Shown: piece by piece, positions 17,993 to 25,080 of the stretch | Position numbering within the stretch: the first letter of the stretch is position 1 | Layout: the number at the start of each line of letters is the position of its first letter | DNA from: an uncultured Tateyamaria sp. | GTDB taxonomy: Bacteria; Pseudomonadota; Alphaproteobacteria; Rhodobacterales; Rhodobacteraceae | DNA length: 47,981 bases | Assembly (NCBI RefSeq): GCF_947503385.1 | Contig: NZ_CANNDO010000012.1 | Coordinates: forward strand, 1 to 47,981 | Direction of reading: 5' to 3' | Notes under the pieces: generated by a model | Told to the model about the DNA's origin: nothing | Database searches by the model: none | Seen by the model: the letters and a program-made list of their open reading frames with translations, nothing else | Position numbers and translations under genes: made by a program

Positions 17993-18027
17993 TATATACA
18001 TAAGTTGGGTAATCTGTATTATGTAAA
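17993..18027 (-). promoter_or_regulatory. Candidate promoter for the 17870-10245 operon
   Basis: The 178-bp gap between 17870 and 18049 has an AT-rich block that stands out from its surroundings. On the minus strand it reads TTACAT, 17 bases, TTATGT, followed by TATATA, a plausible sigma-70-like pair pointing at the fusion gene. No terminator for the RTX gene upstream was recognised. Assignment is tentative. Confidence 0.35.
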
Positions 18028-18048
18028 ATTTGAACGAGAGTCCCGATC

Positions 18049-20739
18049 CTACAGGAACAGGAAGTCGCCCGCATCGAGCGTGCCGATCTCCACATCTTCG
18101 AGCCGGATCGTGCCGTTGCCCAATTGCAGGATCACGTCGCTGCCCTGCTGTGACAGTGCGAGGTTTTCGAACCGGCTGGCACCGCTGCCCACGACGATCA
18201 TGTCTTCTCCCGGGGCAAAGTCGCGGATCACGTCCGCGCCCTGATTGGCATAGAACACAAAGCTGTCGGCCCCGGCCTCGCCCACAAGGGTGTCGTCGCC
18301 GGTCCCTCCGGACAGCTCGTCATTGCCAGTGCCGCCCCAGAGCGTGTCGCGGCCTGTGCCACCGCTCAGCGTGTCGTTGTCCTCGCCACCCAGAATCATG
18401 TCGTCGCCGCTCTCGCCCGACAGCAGGTCCTGCCCGGTGCCGCCTTCGAGCAGGTCATTGCCGGTGCCACCCCAGATCATGTCGTCGCCGTTCACGCCCA
18501 GCAGCGTGTCCGCGCCGTTGCCGCCGTAGCCGGTGTCGTTGCCGCGACCCAGGTGCAGCTCGTCATTGCCGTCCTCGCCGTAGACCAGGTCATTGTCTGC
18601 CCCGGCGCCCATGAAATCGTTGCCCGCACCCCCCCAGAGCGTGTCGTTGCCGGCATTGGCCCAGAACGTGTCATTGCCCAGATCTCCCCAAAGCTGATCC
18701 TGACCCGGCCCGCCGCCGACAACGTCATTGCCGTCACCGCCATAGACAAGGTCGTTGTTGCGCCCGCCCCAGAGCACATCATGGCCGGTTTCGCCCTGGA
18801 CCAGATCGTCTCCTGTGCCGCCGCCCAGCGTGTCGTCGCCCGCACCGCCCCAGACCTCGTCATTGTCGGCGCTGGCCCATGCCTCGTCATTGCCGTCACC
18901 GGCCCGCAGCGTGTCGTTGCCGCGCGCGCCGCCCAGCGTGTCATTGCCCGCGCCGCCGATCACCACATCGTCGCCCGACCCGCCCCAGACCTCGTCATTG
19001 CCGCCTTCGCCATCCAGCGTGTCATTGCCCGCGCCGCCAAAGATCAGGTCGTCGCTGTCGCCACCGTCGACCAGATCGTCGCCGGACAGCGCTTCGATCG
19101 TGTCGCTCCCGTCAAAGCCGCGGATCGTGTCTTGGTTCTCGGTGCCCTGCAGAGCGTCGCCGCCCCCTGTTCCTAGGATCACGTCGCCTGCATTGGGGTC
19201 CAGCACCAGCACCCGATCCGGCCCGACAAAACCGCCGGGAAACAGATCGCCGGCATCCAGCGGGGTGCCGGCTGCGTTTTGCACTTCGATCACCGCGTCG
19301 CGGAACGTGATGCGGGCACCGGTGGCGGTGGGGATGATCGTCAGCTGCCCCACCGAGCGCAGCATCGGGAAATCAGACATGTCGATCTGGTCCACCCCGG
19401 CAGTAAAATCGGTGATCACCGTCAAGGTGGCGTCGGCATGGATCACGAACCGGTCAAGCCCGGCGCCGCCGGTCATCTGGGCTCCTGCCGCACCGGCGAT
19501 CAGGATGTCGTCCCCGGCCCCGCCATTGAGCGTGTCCATACCGGTGTCCGAACCGACCAGCATGTCCTGACCTGCGCCGCCCGTGAGCGTGCGGACGCTT
19601 GCGGTGGCTTGCTGCGTGTCCGTCACGGCGCTGAGGTCGATGTTGAATTGGGTCAGCCCGCCGGTCACGCCACTGCTGGCAAAGACCTGCATGTTATCCC
19701 CGCTGAGGGTCGCGGCGAGCTGGTTCACGTTTTCCATGCCGGACCCGGCCGTATGCACCATGGTCTGCAGGTGGATCAGCCGTCCGTCGGGCGCGATGGT
19801 AAAGACGCTGAGCCCGTCATCGCTGCCCCCGGCCACCACGAACACCCGGTCACCGTCCTGCGCCACGGCAAGGCTGGTGACGTCGTCAAACCGGGTGTGC
19901 AGCGTGTCGAGGATATGGTCCACGGGGGTCAGCGCGCCGGTGGCATCCAGCCGCATCACGCTGAGCGAGCTGGACCCGGCGCTGCCCAGCACCACCCATG
20001 TCTCGCCAAAAGCGGTCACGGTTTCCATCGCGGTGGGCACGCTGATGCCGAGGCCCTGCGCGGCCCCCGAGGCCCCGACCTGGGTCAGCGCACCGGTGCT
20101 GCCGGAAATCTGGTAGCTGATGACGGCGTTGTTCTCTTGATCGGTGGCCAGCAGGTAAGTGGCGTTGCCGATTTTGACAGTTTCGATCTGCGCACCCGCG
20201 CCAAAGGAGAACGCGGTGGCCTGAAAATCGGGGCCAGCCCCGTCCTGCCCGTTTGCGTCCCCGTTTGCACTGTGTCCGGGCAGGCTGTGGACCGACAGGG
20301 TGCCGCTGGCGCTGTCGACCACATAAAAGCGAATACCGCCCGATGTATCGGCCATTGCCATGCTGCCGATCTGGCCGACAGCCCCCGACAGGGGGGCGAT
20401 CTCGTTCAGGGTCTGGATGGTGCCGTTGCCGCCGAGCGCGAAGCTCATCAGGTCGTCATCAGGCGTGCCGCCAAAGACCAGTTGGTCAGTGCCGCCCACG
20501 TTGACCACCTCGACCACACCGGCGGCGGCACCGGCGCTTTGGCCGTTGAAATACTGCTGGTCGAGCAGCGAGGCCATGCCCCCCGCATCGTCCAGCGCAT
20601 AGGCGGTCAGCCCGCCCTGGGATCCGGTAGACGTATAGAGGACATTGCCCCCGCCCACATTGGCGATGGTGATGTCGCGTAGGTCGATGTCCAAAGCATC
20701 CTGACCTGTTGAAAGATGACCTTGCCGTTGCAGGTACAT
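18049..20739 (-). CDS. Secreted RTX (haemolysin-type calcium-binding repeat) protein
   Basis: This 896-residue protein has two halves. Residues 1-400 contain repeated beta-rich units (for example SFALGGNGTIQTLNEIAPL) that look like a beta-propeller. From about residue 390 onward there are many GGxGxDxLx nonapeptides, such as GGAGNDTLGG, GGTGNDLLEG and GGTGDDTLVG, which bind calcium after export. There is no Sec signal; the hydrophobic end GDFLFL fits a C-terminal type I secretion signal. No HlyB/HlyD-type exporter is on the plasmid, so it must use a chromosomal one. It is probably an adhesin or matrix protein. The start at 20739 has only a weak GGGG-type ribosome site. Confidence 0.88.
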   Translation of the reverse strand: MYLQRQGHLSTGQDALDIDLRDITIANVGGGNVLYTSTGSQGGLTAYALDDAGGMASLLDQQYFNGQSAGAAAGVVEVVNVGGTDQLVFGGTPDDDLMSFALGGNGTIQTLNEIAPLSGAVGQIGSMAMADTSGGIRFYVVDSASGTLSVHSLPGHSANGDANGQDGAGPDFQATAFSFGAGAQIETVKIGNATYLLATDQENNAVISYQISGSTGALTQVGASGAAQGLGISVPTAMETVTAFGETWVVLGSAGSSSLSVMRLDATGALTPVDHILDTLHTRFDDVTSLAVAQDGDRVFVVAGGSDDGLSVFTIAPDGRLIHLQTMVHTAGSGMENVNQLAATLSGDNMQVFASSGVTGGLTQFNIDLSAVTDTQQATASVRTLTGGAGQDMLVGSDTGMDTLNGGAGDDILIAGAAGAQMTGGAGLDRFVIHADATLTVITDFTAGVDQIDMSDFPMLRSVGQLTIIPTATGARITFRDAVIEVQNAAGTPLDAGDLFPGGFVGPDRVLVLDPNAGDVILGTGGGDALQGTENQDTIRGFDGSDTIEALSGDDLVDGGDSDDLIFGGAGNDTLDGEGGNDEVWGGSGDDVVIGGAGNDTLGGARGNDTLRAGDGNDEAWASADNDEVWGGAGDDTLGGGTGDDLVQGETGHDVLWGGRNNDLVYGGDGNDVVGGGPGQDQLWGDLGNDTFWANAGNDTLWGGAGNDFMGAGADNDLVYGEDGNDELHLGRGNDTGYGGNGADTLLGVNGDDMIWGGTGNDLLEGGTGQDLLSGESGDDMILGGEDNDTLSGGTGRDTLWGGTGNDELSGGTGDDTLVGEAGADSFVFYANQGADVIRDFAPGEDMIVVGSGASRFENLALSQQGSDVILQLGNGTIRLEDVEIGTLDAGDFLFL

Positions 20740-20870
20740 TGCGTCGCCCCATTTCTTGTGACGCCACAGATGGCGGGCGGCCGCGGCAAAGGCTGTGCGA
20801 AATCAAGGCAGAATTCGCGCTTTCCCGGCAGATTTTTGAAAGATTTTAGGAGACGGTCCCAAGGTGGCCG

Positions 20871-21008
20871 GAGCCTCCGGCCCAGCCCCGCGTGCGCCTC
20901 CGGCCCAGCCCCATGTGCGCCTCCGGCGTGGCCCCACGTGCGCCTCCGGCCCAGCCTCATGTGCGCCTCCGGCGCGGCCCCATGTGCGCCTCCGGCGCAA
21001 CAGCACCG
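20871..21008. repeat. 23-bp tandem repeat array, six units
   Basis: Units start at 20871, 20894, 20917, 20940, 20963 and 20986, each 23 bp, with a consensus of GCGCCTCCGG followed by CCCAGCCCCATGT. The last unit decays after about 15 bases. Middle positions vary (CCCAG, CGTGG, CGCGG), while the GCGCCTCCGG core is nearly constant. Units with GCGCCTCCGGCGC can form a short hairpin. Each unit is just over two helical turns. Confidence 0.9.
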
Positions 21009-21018
21009 CACGCCCTCT

Positions 21019-21046
21019 TTGCCCTTTGGTAACCCGTTTTTAACAT
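21019..21046 (+). promoter_or_regulatory. Candidate promoter of the DUF2793 gene with a CtrA-like box
   Basis: TTGCCC (21019-21024), 16 bases, and TAACAT (21041-21046) lie about 60 bases before the ATG at 21105. Overlapping this, 21029-21044 reads GTAAC-N6-TTAAC, one mismatch from the alphaproteobacterial CtrA pattern TTAAC-N6-TTAAC. Both readings are tentative. Confidence 0.35.
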
Positions 21047-21104
21047 CTTTCCGCAGCCGCGACCCGGGCCATTCGGCCCTGTCCCACCCAAGGAGAATTT
21101 GGCG

Positions 21105-22475
21105 ATGCAAGATGTCTCTGCCCGGCTGTCTTTGCCCTATATCCAACCCTCACAGGCGCAAAAACACGTCACCCATAACGAGGCTATCGCACAGCTGGAT
21201 CTGCTGGTGCAGATGGTGGTCGAGGGGTTTGATGCGCAGACCCCACCGGGCATCGTGACCGAGGGCGATATCTGGGCGCTTGGTGCCGCCCCCACAGGCG
21301 CATGGGCCGGACAGGCCGATCAACTGGCGGCCTGGGACAATGGCGGCTGGCGCTTTATTGCGCCGCAGTATGGCTGGCGCGCGGTGTCCCGTGCGGATTT
21401 CACCTTGCGCATCTGGACCGGCACAGCCTGGGACCTGCCCGCCGCAGGCGCGCTGAACCAGCTTGAGGGTGTGGGCATCGGCACGGATTTTGACGCGGTC
21501 AACGCACTGGCCGTGTCGGCAGAGGCCAGCCTGCTGACCCATGCAGGTGCGGGCCATCAGCTCAAGGTCAACAAGGCAGGCGCGGGCGACACAGCGAGCC
21601 TGCTGTTCCAGACCGGGTTTTCGGGCCGGGCCGAGATGGGCACTGCGGGCACGGATGATTTCGAGATCAAGGTGACCGCCGACGGCGCCAGCTGGGCCAC
21701 GGGTCTGCGTGTGGATGCGGGCACCGGCAAGCTGGAGGCCCCCGAAGGGCTGAGCGTGACCGGCCAGATCACCGGCACAGCGGTGATGTCGGGGCTCACC
21801 GACACCACCCCGGACCGGCTCTTGGTCAACGGGGCGCACGGGCTGGGCTCCCTTACCCCGCCGCTTCTGGATGACATCGATGCCACGACCACGGCCACGG
21901 GGCTGTTCCGCACCAGTGGCACCACGTCGGGCACCTTTCCCACGGGCCAGCAATTCGGCCACCTTTTTGTCAGCCGCTACGGGCCCAGCGACGGGGTGCA
22001 GATGTTCTGGAACGTGGTGGACGGTGCCATGTACCAGCGCCGCTACCGCGCGGCATCGGGCGGCTGGCAGAGCTGGCGCAAGGCCTGGGACAGCGGCAAC
22101 ACCACTGTTGATGCCAACGGGTTCGTCAAACAGGCCTCGCCCATCGTGCGTCTGTCAGATGACGGGATCGAGGAACCGGTGACCGCGGTAGGCGCGCAAT
22201 TCACCCGGGTGGGCACGGGCCATTACACATTGTCGGATGTGGGCCCGCTGGCCACCACCGGCTGGCAGATCGAGGTGCCGCAGGATCACAATGGCAATCG
22301 GCTGGTCTTTGTCACCACCACCCATGACGCAGGCACCGGGGTGTTGACGGTCTGGACCGAAACGGTGATCTGGGACGATGCCAACGGCGTCTGGGCCGGG
22401 GGCGATCCGGTGGACATCCCCGAAGGTCGCTGGGTCGATATCCGGCTGGAGGACACCGACGCGGCGGCGGCCTAG
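21105..22475 (+). CDS. DUF2793 / phage tail-fibre-like protein
   Basis: This 456-residue protein begins with the DUF2793 signature (SLPYIQPSQAQKHVTHNEAI), found in Rhodobacterales prophages, gene transfer agent-related loci and surface proteins. The middle is beta-rich. Around residues 255-340 there is a tail-fibre/pyocin-knob-like region with GLFRTSGTT, FGHLFVSRYG and WQSWRKAWDSGNT. No signal peptide is visible. I chose ATG at 21105, 9 bases after AGGAG; a TTG two codons earlier is too close to the ribosome site. No other phage gene is nearby. Its stop TAG shares bases with the stop of the convergent methyltransferase. Role on this plasmid is unknown; a glycan-binding surface protein is possible. 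Confidence 0.75.
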   Translation: MQDVSARLSLPYIQPSQAQKHVTHNEAIAQLDLLVQMVVEGFDAQTPPGIVTEGDIWALGAAPTGAWAGQADQLAAWDNGGWRFIAPQYGWRAVSRADFTLRIWTGTAWDLPAAGALNQLEGVGIGTDFDAVNALAVSAEASLLTHAGAGHQLKVNKAGAGDTASLLFQTGFSGRAEMGTAGTDDFEIKVTADGASWATGLRVDAGTGKLEAPEGLSVTGQITGTAVMSGLTDTTPDRLLVNGAHGLGSLTPPLLDDIDATTTATGLFRTSGTTSGTFPTGQQFGHLFVSRYGPSDGVQMFWNVVDGAMYQRRYRAASGGWQSWRKAWDSGNTTVDANGFVKQASPIVRLSDDGIEEPVTAVGAQFTRVGTGHYTLSDVGPLATTGWQIEVPQDHNGNRLVFVTTTHDAGTGVLTVWTETVIWDDANGVWAGGDPVDIPEGRWVDIRLEDTDAAAA

Positions 22476-23296
22476 GCCTCCGTTTCGGTTTCGGTTTCCG
22501 TTTCTGCCAGACCCGGTTTGCGAAAACAAAAGAAGTGGTCATCGCCGCGATCCGCGGTGCTGGCCTCCAATGTCTCAAAGATCTTTACCCGTCTGGCCGG
22601 GTCACCCGCGACGGAAAAGAAGTTGAACATGCTTTCATAGGCGACCTGTTCGAAGGCGGCAAAGAACGCCTCAAGCTCGGGGCGGGTGTATTCACGCACA
22701 TGCGGACGGAAGACCATCGGCGGGGCGTGTGACAGCAGATTTTCCAGCACCTTCAGCGAGGCCGCATTGGGCGTGGTGATAAAGGCGAGCCCGCCGGGTT
22801 TCAGCACCCGGTGGATTTCGCTCACAAAGCTGCGGATGCCGGTTTCGCGGAACAGCACCACATCGTCGAACGATTTTTCCGGACGGTCCTTGATGTGTTC
22901 GATCACCTCGAAGGAGAACAGCACATCGGCGAAATCATCCGGCGCGTCGATCTCGAGGCGCAGATCGCTTTCGGTGGCGTAGCATTCATTGTCGCCATTC
23001 AGGAAATCGAGGATCGGGCAGGACCCGCCGGTCTCCAGAATGGTCAGGCCGCGCATCTCGGGATTGACCCGGGCGATGGCGCCGAAGGTGGTGATGTAGC
23101 GCAGCAGGTGCTGAGAATATTTGTAGCCGTCATCGGCGCACAGAAAATCCATGAACCGCGCAACAGAGGTGTTGCGATACTTGGCCGGGGGAAAGCGCCG
23201 CTGCGCCTCCTTTAACAGAAACTCGTACTTGGCCGTGCGGGTCTCGTTTGCCGACATACCCCACGTGCTCACCTTGCTTTCCGAGAGCCGCTGCAT
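22472..23296 (-). CDS. Class I SAM-dependent methyltransferase (Methyltransf_11/23-like)
   Basis: The 274-residue protein has motif I in a divergent form, LTILETGGSCPILDFL near residue 85, then DVLFSFEVIEHIKDRP (motif with the usual EVIEH), VLKPGGLAFITTPNA and a C-terminal helical part. The pattern fits small-molecule or sugar methyltransferases found in glycan clusters. The C-terminus ends in a Glu-Thr repeat (ETETETETEA) encoded by a hexanucleotide repeat. AAGGA lies 7 bases before the ATG at 23296. It follows manC on the same strand after 90 bases. The target is probably a sugar hydroxyl or carboxyl; not determinable here. Confidence 0.8.
   Translation of the reverse strand: MQRLSESKVSTWGMSANETRTAKYEFLLKEAQRRFPPAKYRNTSVARFMDFLCADDGYKYSQHLLRYITTFGAIARVNPEMRGLTILETGGSCPILDFLNGDNECYATESDLRLEIDAPDDFADVLFSFEVIEHIKDRPEKSFDDVVLFRETGIRSFVSEIHRVLKPGGLAFITTPNAASLKVLENLLSHAPPMVFRPHVREYTRPELEAFFAAFEQVAYESMFNFFSVAGDPARRVKIFETLEASTADRGDDHFFCFRKPGLAETETETETEA
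22481..22504. repeat. Hexanucleotide repeat (four units of SGTTTC)
   Basis: Four consecutive six-base units (CGTTTC, GGTTTC, GGTTTC, CGTTTC) encode the Glu-Thr tail of the methyltransferase. The unit is a multiple of three, so changes in copy number would alter tail length without shifting frame. Confidence 0.8.
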
Positions 23297-23386
23297 GTGA
23301 GTGTCCTTCTTGTCCCCGGCCCCACCAGGCCTTTGCGGCCATAGCCGAGCGCAGGGGCTTTTTCAATCCGGGTCTGCCCCGGCGCA

Positions 23387-24826
23387 CTACCCCTTGGCAC
23401 CCTGCCCGCGGGCATAGATGTCTTCGTAACGCACGATGTCATCTTCGCCCAGATATGTACCTGTCTGCACCTCGATCATCACCATGGGCTGTGCGCCGGG
23501 GTTTTCCATTCGGTGCACCGCCCCCAGCGGCACGTAGACGGACTGGTTTTCCTCCACCAGTCTGACCGTGTCATCAATGGTGACGCGGGCCGTGCCCTCG
23601 ACCACGATCCAGTGTTCGGCGCGGTAACGGTGGCTTTGCAGGCTGAGCGATGCGCCGGGGTTCACCACGATGCGCTTGACCTGAAACCGGGTGCCAACCC
23701 CGAGGCTTTCGAACCAACCCCACGGGCGGTAGTCGCGCGGCAGGGTCGTGGCCTGATCCGCGCCCTTGGCCCTGAGCGCCTCGACCGCTGTCTTGACCTC
23801 TTGCGCGCGGTCCTTGTGGGCCACAAGCACGGCGTCGGGCATGGCCACGGCGATCACGTCCCGCAGCCCGATGCCGACCAGTTCCTGCCGTGTGTCCTCG
23901 GCGCGCAGCAGGGTGTCGCGGCATCCCAGTGCGGTGGCGGGCCCTGCGGTCACGACACCATCCGCGTCGGGGCCCGCCTCGCGCCAGACCGCGTCCCAGC
24001 CACCCAGATCGGACCAGTGCCCGCCAAAGGGCATGACCGACAGATTGTCCGCCCTTTCCATGACCGCGTAATCAATCGAGATGTCCTCCAGCGCGTCCCA
24101 GGGGGCAGGGGCGAGCCGGGTAAAGGCCAGATCGGCCTCGGCCCCGTCGAGCGCGGCGCGCACGCCCTCCAGCATCGCGGTATCATGGGCCTCAAAGGCG
24201 GCGATGAGCGTGGCGGCGGAAAACAGAAAAATGCCTGCGTTCCACAGGTGCTGGCCATCTTCCAGCATGGCCTGCGCCGCGGCGCGCTGCGGTTTTTCGA
24301 CAAAGCCCCGAAGGGCCTGTGGGCCTGCGGGGTCCGGGGCCTGTTCCAGCGCCAGCCAGCCATAGCCTGTCTCGGCCCGGTCGGGCGTGATGCCAAAGGT
24401 CACGATGCGCCCGGCGCGCGCAGCAGGTGCGGCGGCGGCCACGGTATCGCGGAACGCGCGCGCATCGGGGATGACGTGATCGGACGGGGCCACGAGGACC
24501 AGCGCCTCGGGGTCCTGCCGGGCAAGGTGCAGCGCCCCGGCCAGAATCGCGGGCGCCGTGTTGCGCGCGGCAGGCTCAATCAGCACGGCGGCAGGCATCT
24601 GTTCGATCGCCGCCATCTGCTCCAGCACCACAAAGCGGAAATCGCTGCCGGTGACGACCACGGGTTGTGCAAACCCGTCTCCGCACAAACGCTGCGCCGT
24701 GGCCTGAAACAGGCTCTGATCGCCGATCAGGTCGACAAATTGCTTGGGGTAGGATTTGCGCGACAGGGGCCACAGACGGGTCCCCGACCCACCACAGAGC
24801 AACAGGGGATACACGAGGTTGGACAC
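23387..24826 (-). CDS. manC: Mannose-1-phosphate guanylyltransferase / mannose-6-phosphate isomerase (bifunctional)
   Basis: The enzyme makes GDP-mannose from mannose-1-phosphate and GTP and usually also interconverts fructose-6-P and mannose-6-P. The 479-residue length is that of the bifunctional ManC/AlgA/XanB family. The nucleotidyltransferase loop is GGSGTRLWPLSR (residues 12-23), followed by PKQF, LIEPAARNTAPAI, VAPSDHVI and a FVEKP motif. The C-terminal cupin has QSHRYRAEHWIVVEG and YVPLGAVHRMENP, the type II isomerase site. The start is GTG at 24826. No phosphomannomutase (ManB) is on the plasmid, so that step must be chromosomal. It divides from the 25081 glycosyltransferase across a 254-bp gap. 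Confidence 0.96.
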   Translation of the reverse strand: MSNLVYPLLLCGGSGTRLWPLSRKSYPKQFVDLIGDQSLFQATAQRLCGDGFAQPVVVTGSDFRFVVLEQMAAIEQMPAAVLIEPAARNTAPAILAGALHLARQDPEALVLVAPSDHVIPDARAFRDTVAAAAPAARAGRIVTFGITPDRAETGYGWLALEQAPDPAGPQALRGFVEKPQRAAAQAMLEDGQHLWNAGIFLFSAATLIAAFEAHDTAMLEGVRAALDGAEADLAFTRLAPAPWDALEDISIDYAVMERADNLSVMPFGGHWSDLGGWDAVWREAGPDADGVVTAGPATALGCRDTLLRAEDTRQELVGIGLRDVIAVAMPDAVLVAHKDRAQEVKTAVEALRAKGADQATTLPRDYRPWGWFESLGVGTRFQVKRIVVNPGASLSLQSHRYRAEHWIVVEGTARVTIDDTVRLVEENQSVYVPLGAVHRMENPGAQPMVMIEVQTGTYLGEDDIVRYEDIYARGQGAKG

Positions 24827-24853
24827 GATACAAACAAGCTCCGTTCAGGCAGC

Positions 24854-24871
24854 AGGCACGGCCCCGTGCCT
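24854..24871. promoter_or_regulatory. Inverted repeat in the manC / glycosyltransferase divergent gap
   Basis: AGGCACGG, CC, CCGTGCCT is a perfect 8+8 inverted repeat just upstream of the manC start. The two-base centre makes a hairpin unlikely but suits a dimeric regulator. No regulator gene is encoded nearby. The rest of the 24827-25080 gap shows no clear promoter or gene. Confidence 0.35.
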
Positions 24872-25080
24872 AGCCCGTGTCCCGGCCCGTCACAAGGTTG
24901 ATCTGGGGCGCTTGCGCGCCGCGCGCGGGACCGGGCACATTGTCTTGCCGCGCCCCTTCGATTAGAGCAGGGAGACATCCCGCTGCACAACTGCGGCGGG
25001 ACCTGTGTGTAAGACCCCGGTCCGCGGGGGCTGGTGTTCTGGTTCTGGTGACCGTTTTTCGAGGGTGAGGCCCGTCCCCC

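Larger units (their letters stand above)
20740..21104. other. Intergenic region between divergent RTX and DUF2793 genes
   Basis: This 365-bp region has no convincing gene. Short open frames cross it, but the 23-bp repeat in the middle shifts frame with each unit. It must hold the promoters of both flanking genes. It contains the tandem array at 20871-21008 and a promoter-like sequence near 21019-21046. Confidence 0.7.

Noticed and set aside
18280..19180. Regular short repeats resembling a CRISPR array
   Set aside because: They are the codons of RTX nonapeptides in the minus-strand gene, with no constant repeat length and no unique spacers. The repeats at 39000-39700 are the same thing in the serralysin gene.
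20803..21146. Small minus-strand gene across the 23-bp repeats
   Set aside because: The repeat length is not a multiple of three, the product is only Arg/Gly/Pro-rich repeats, and the frame has no ribosome site.
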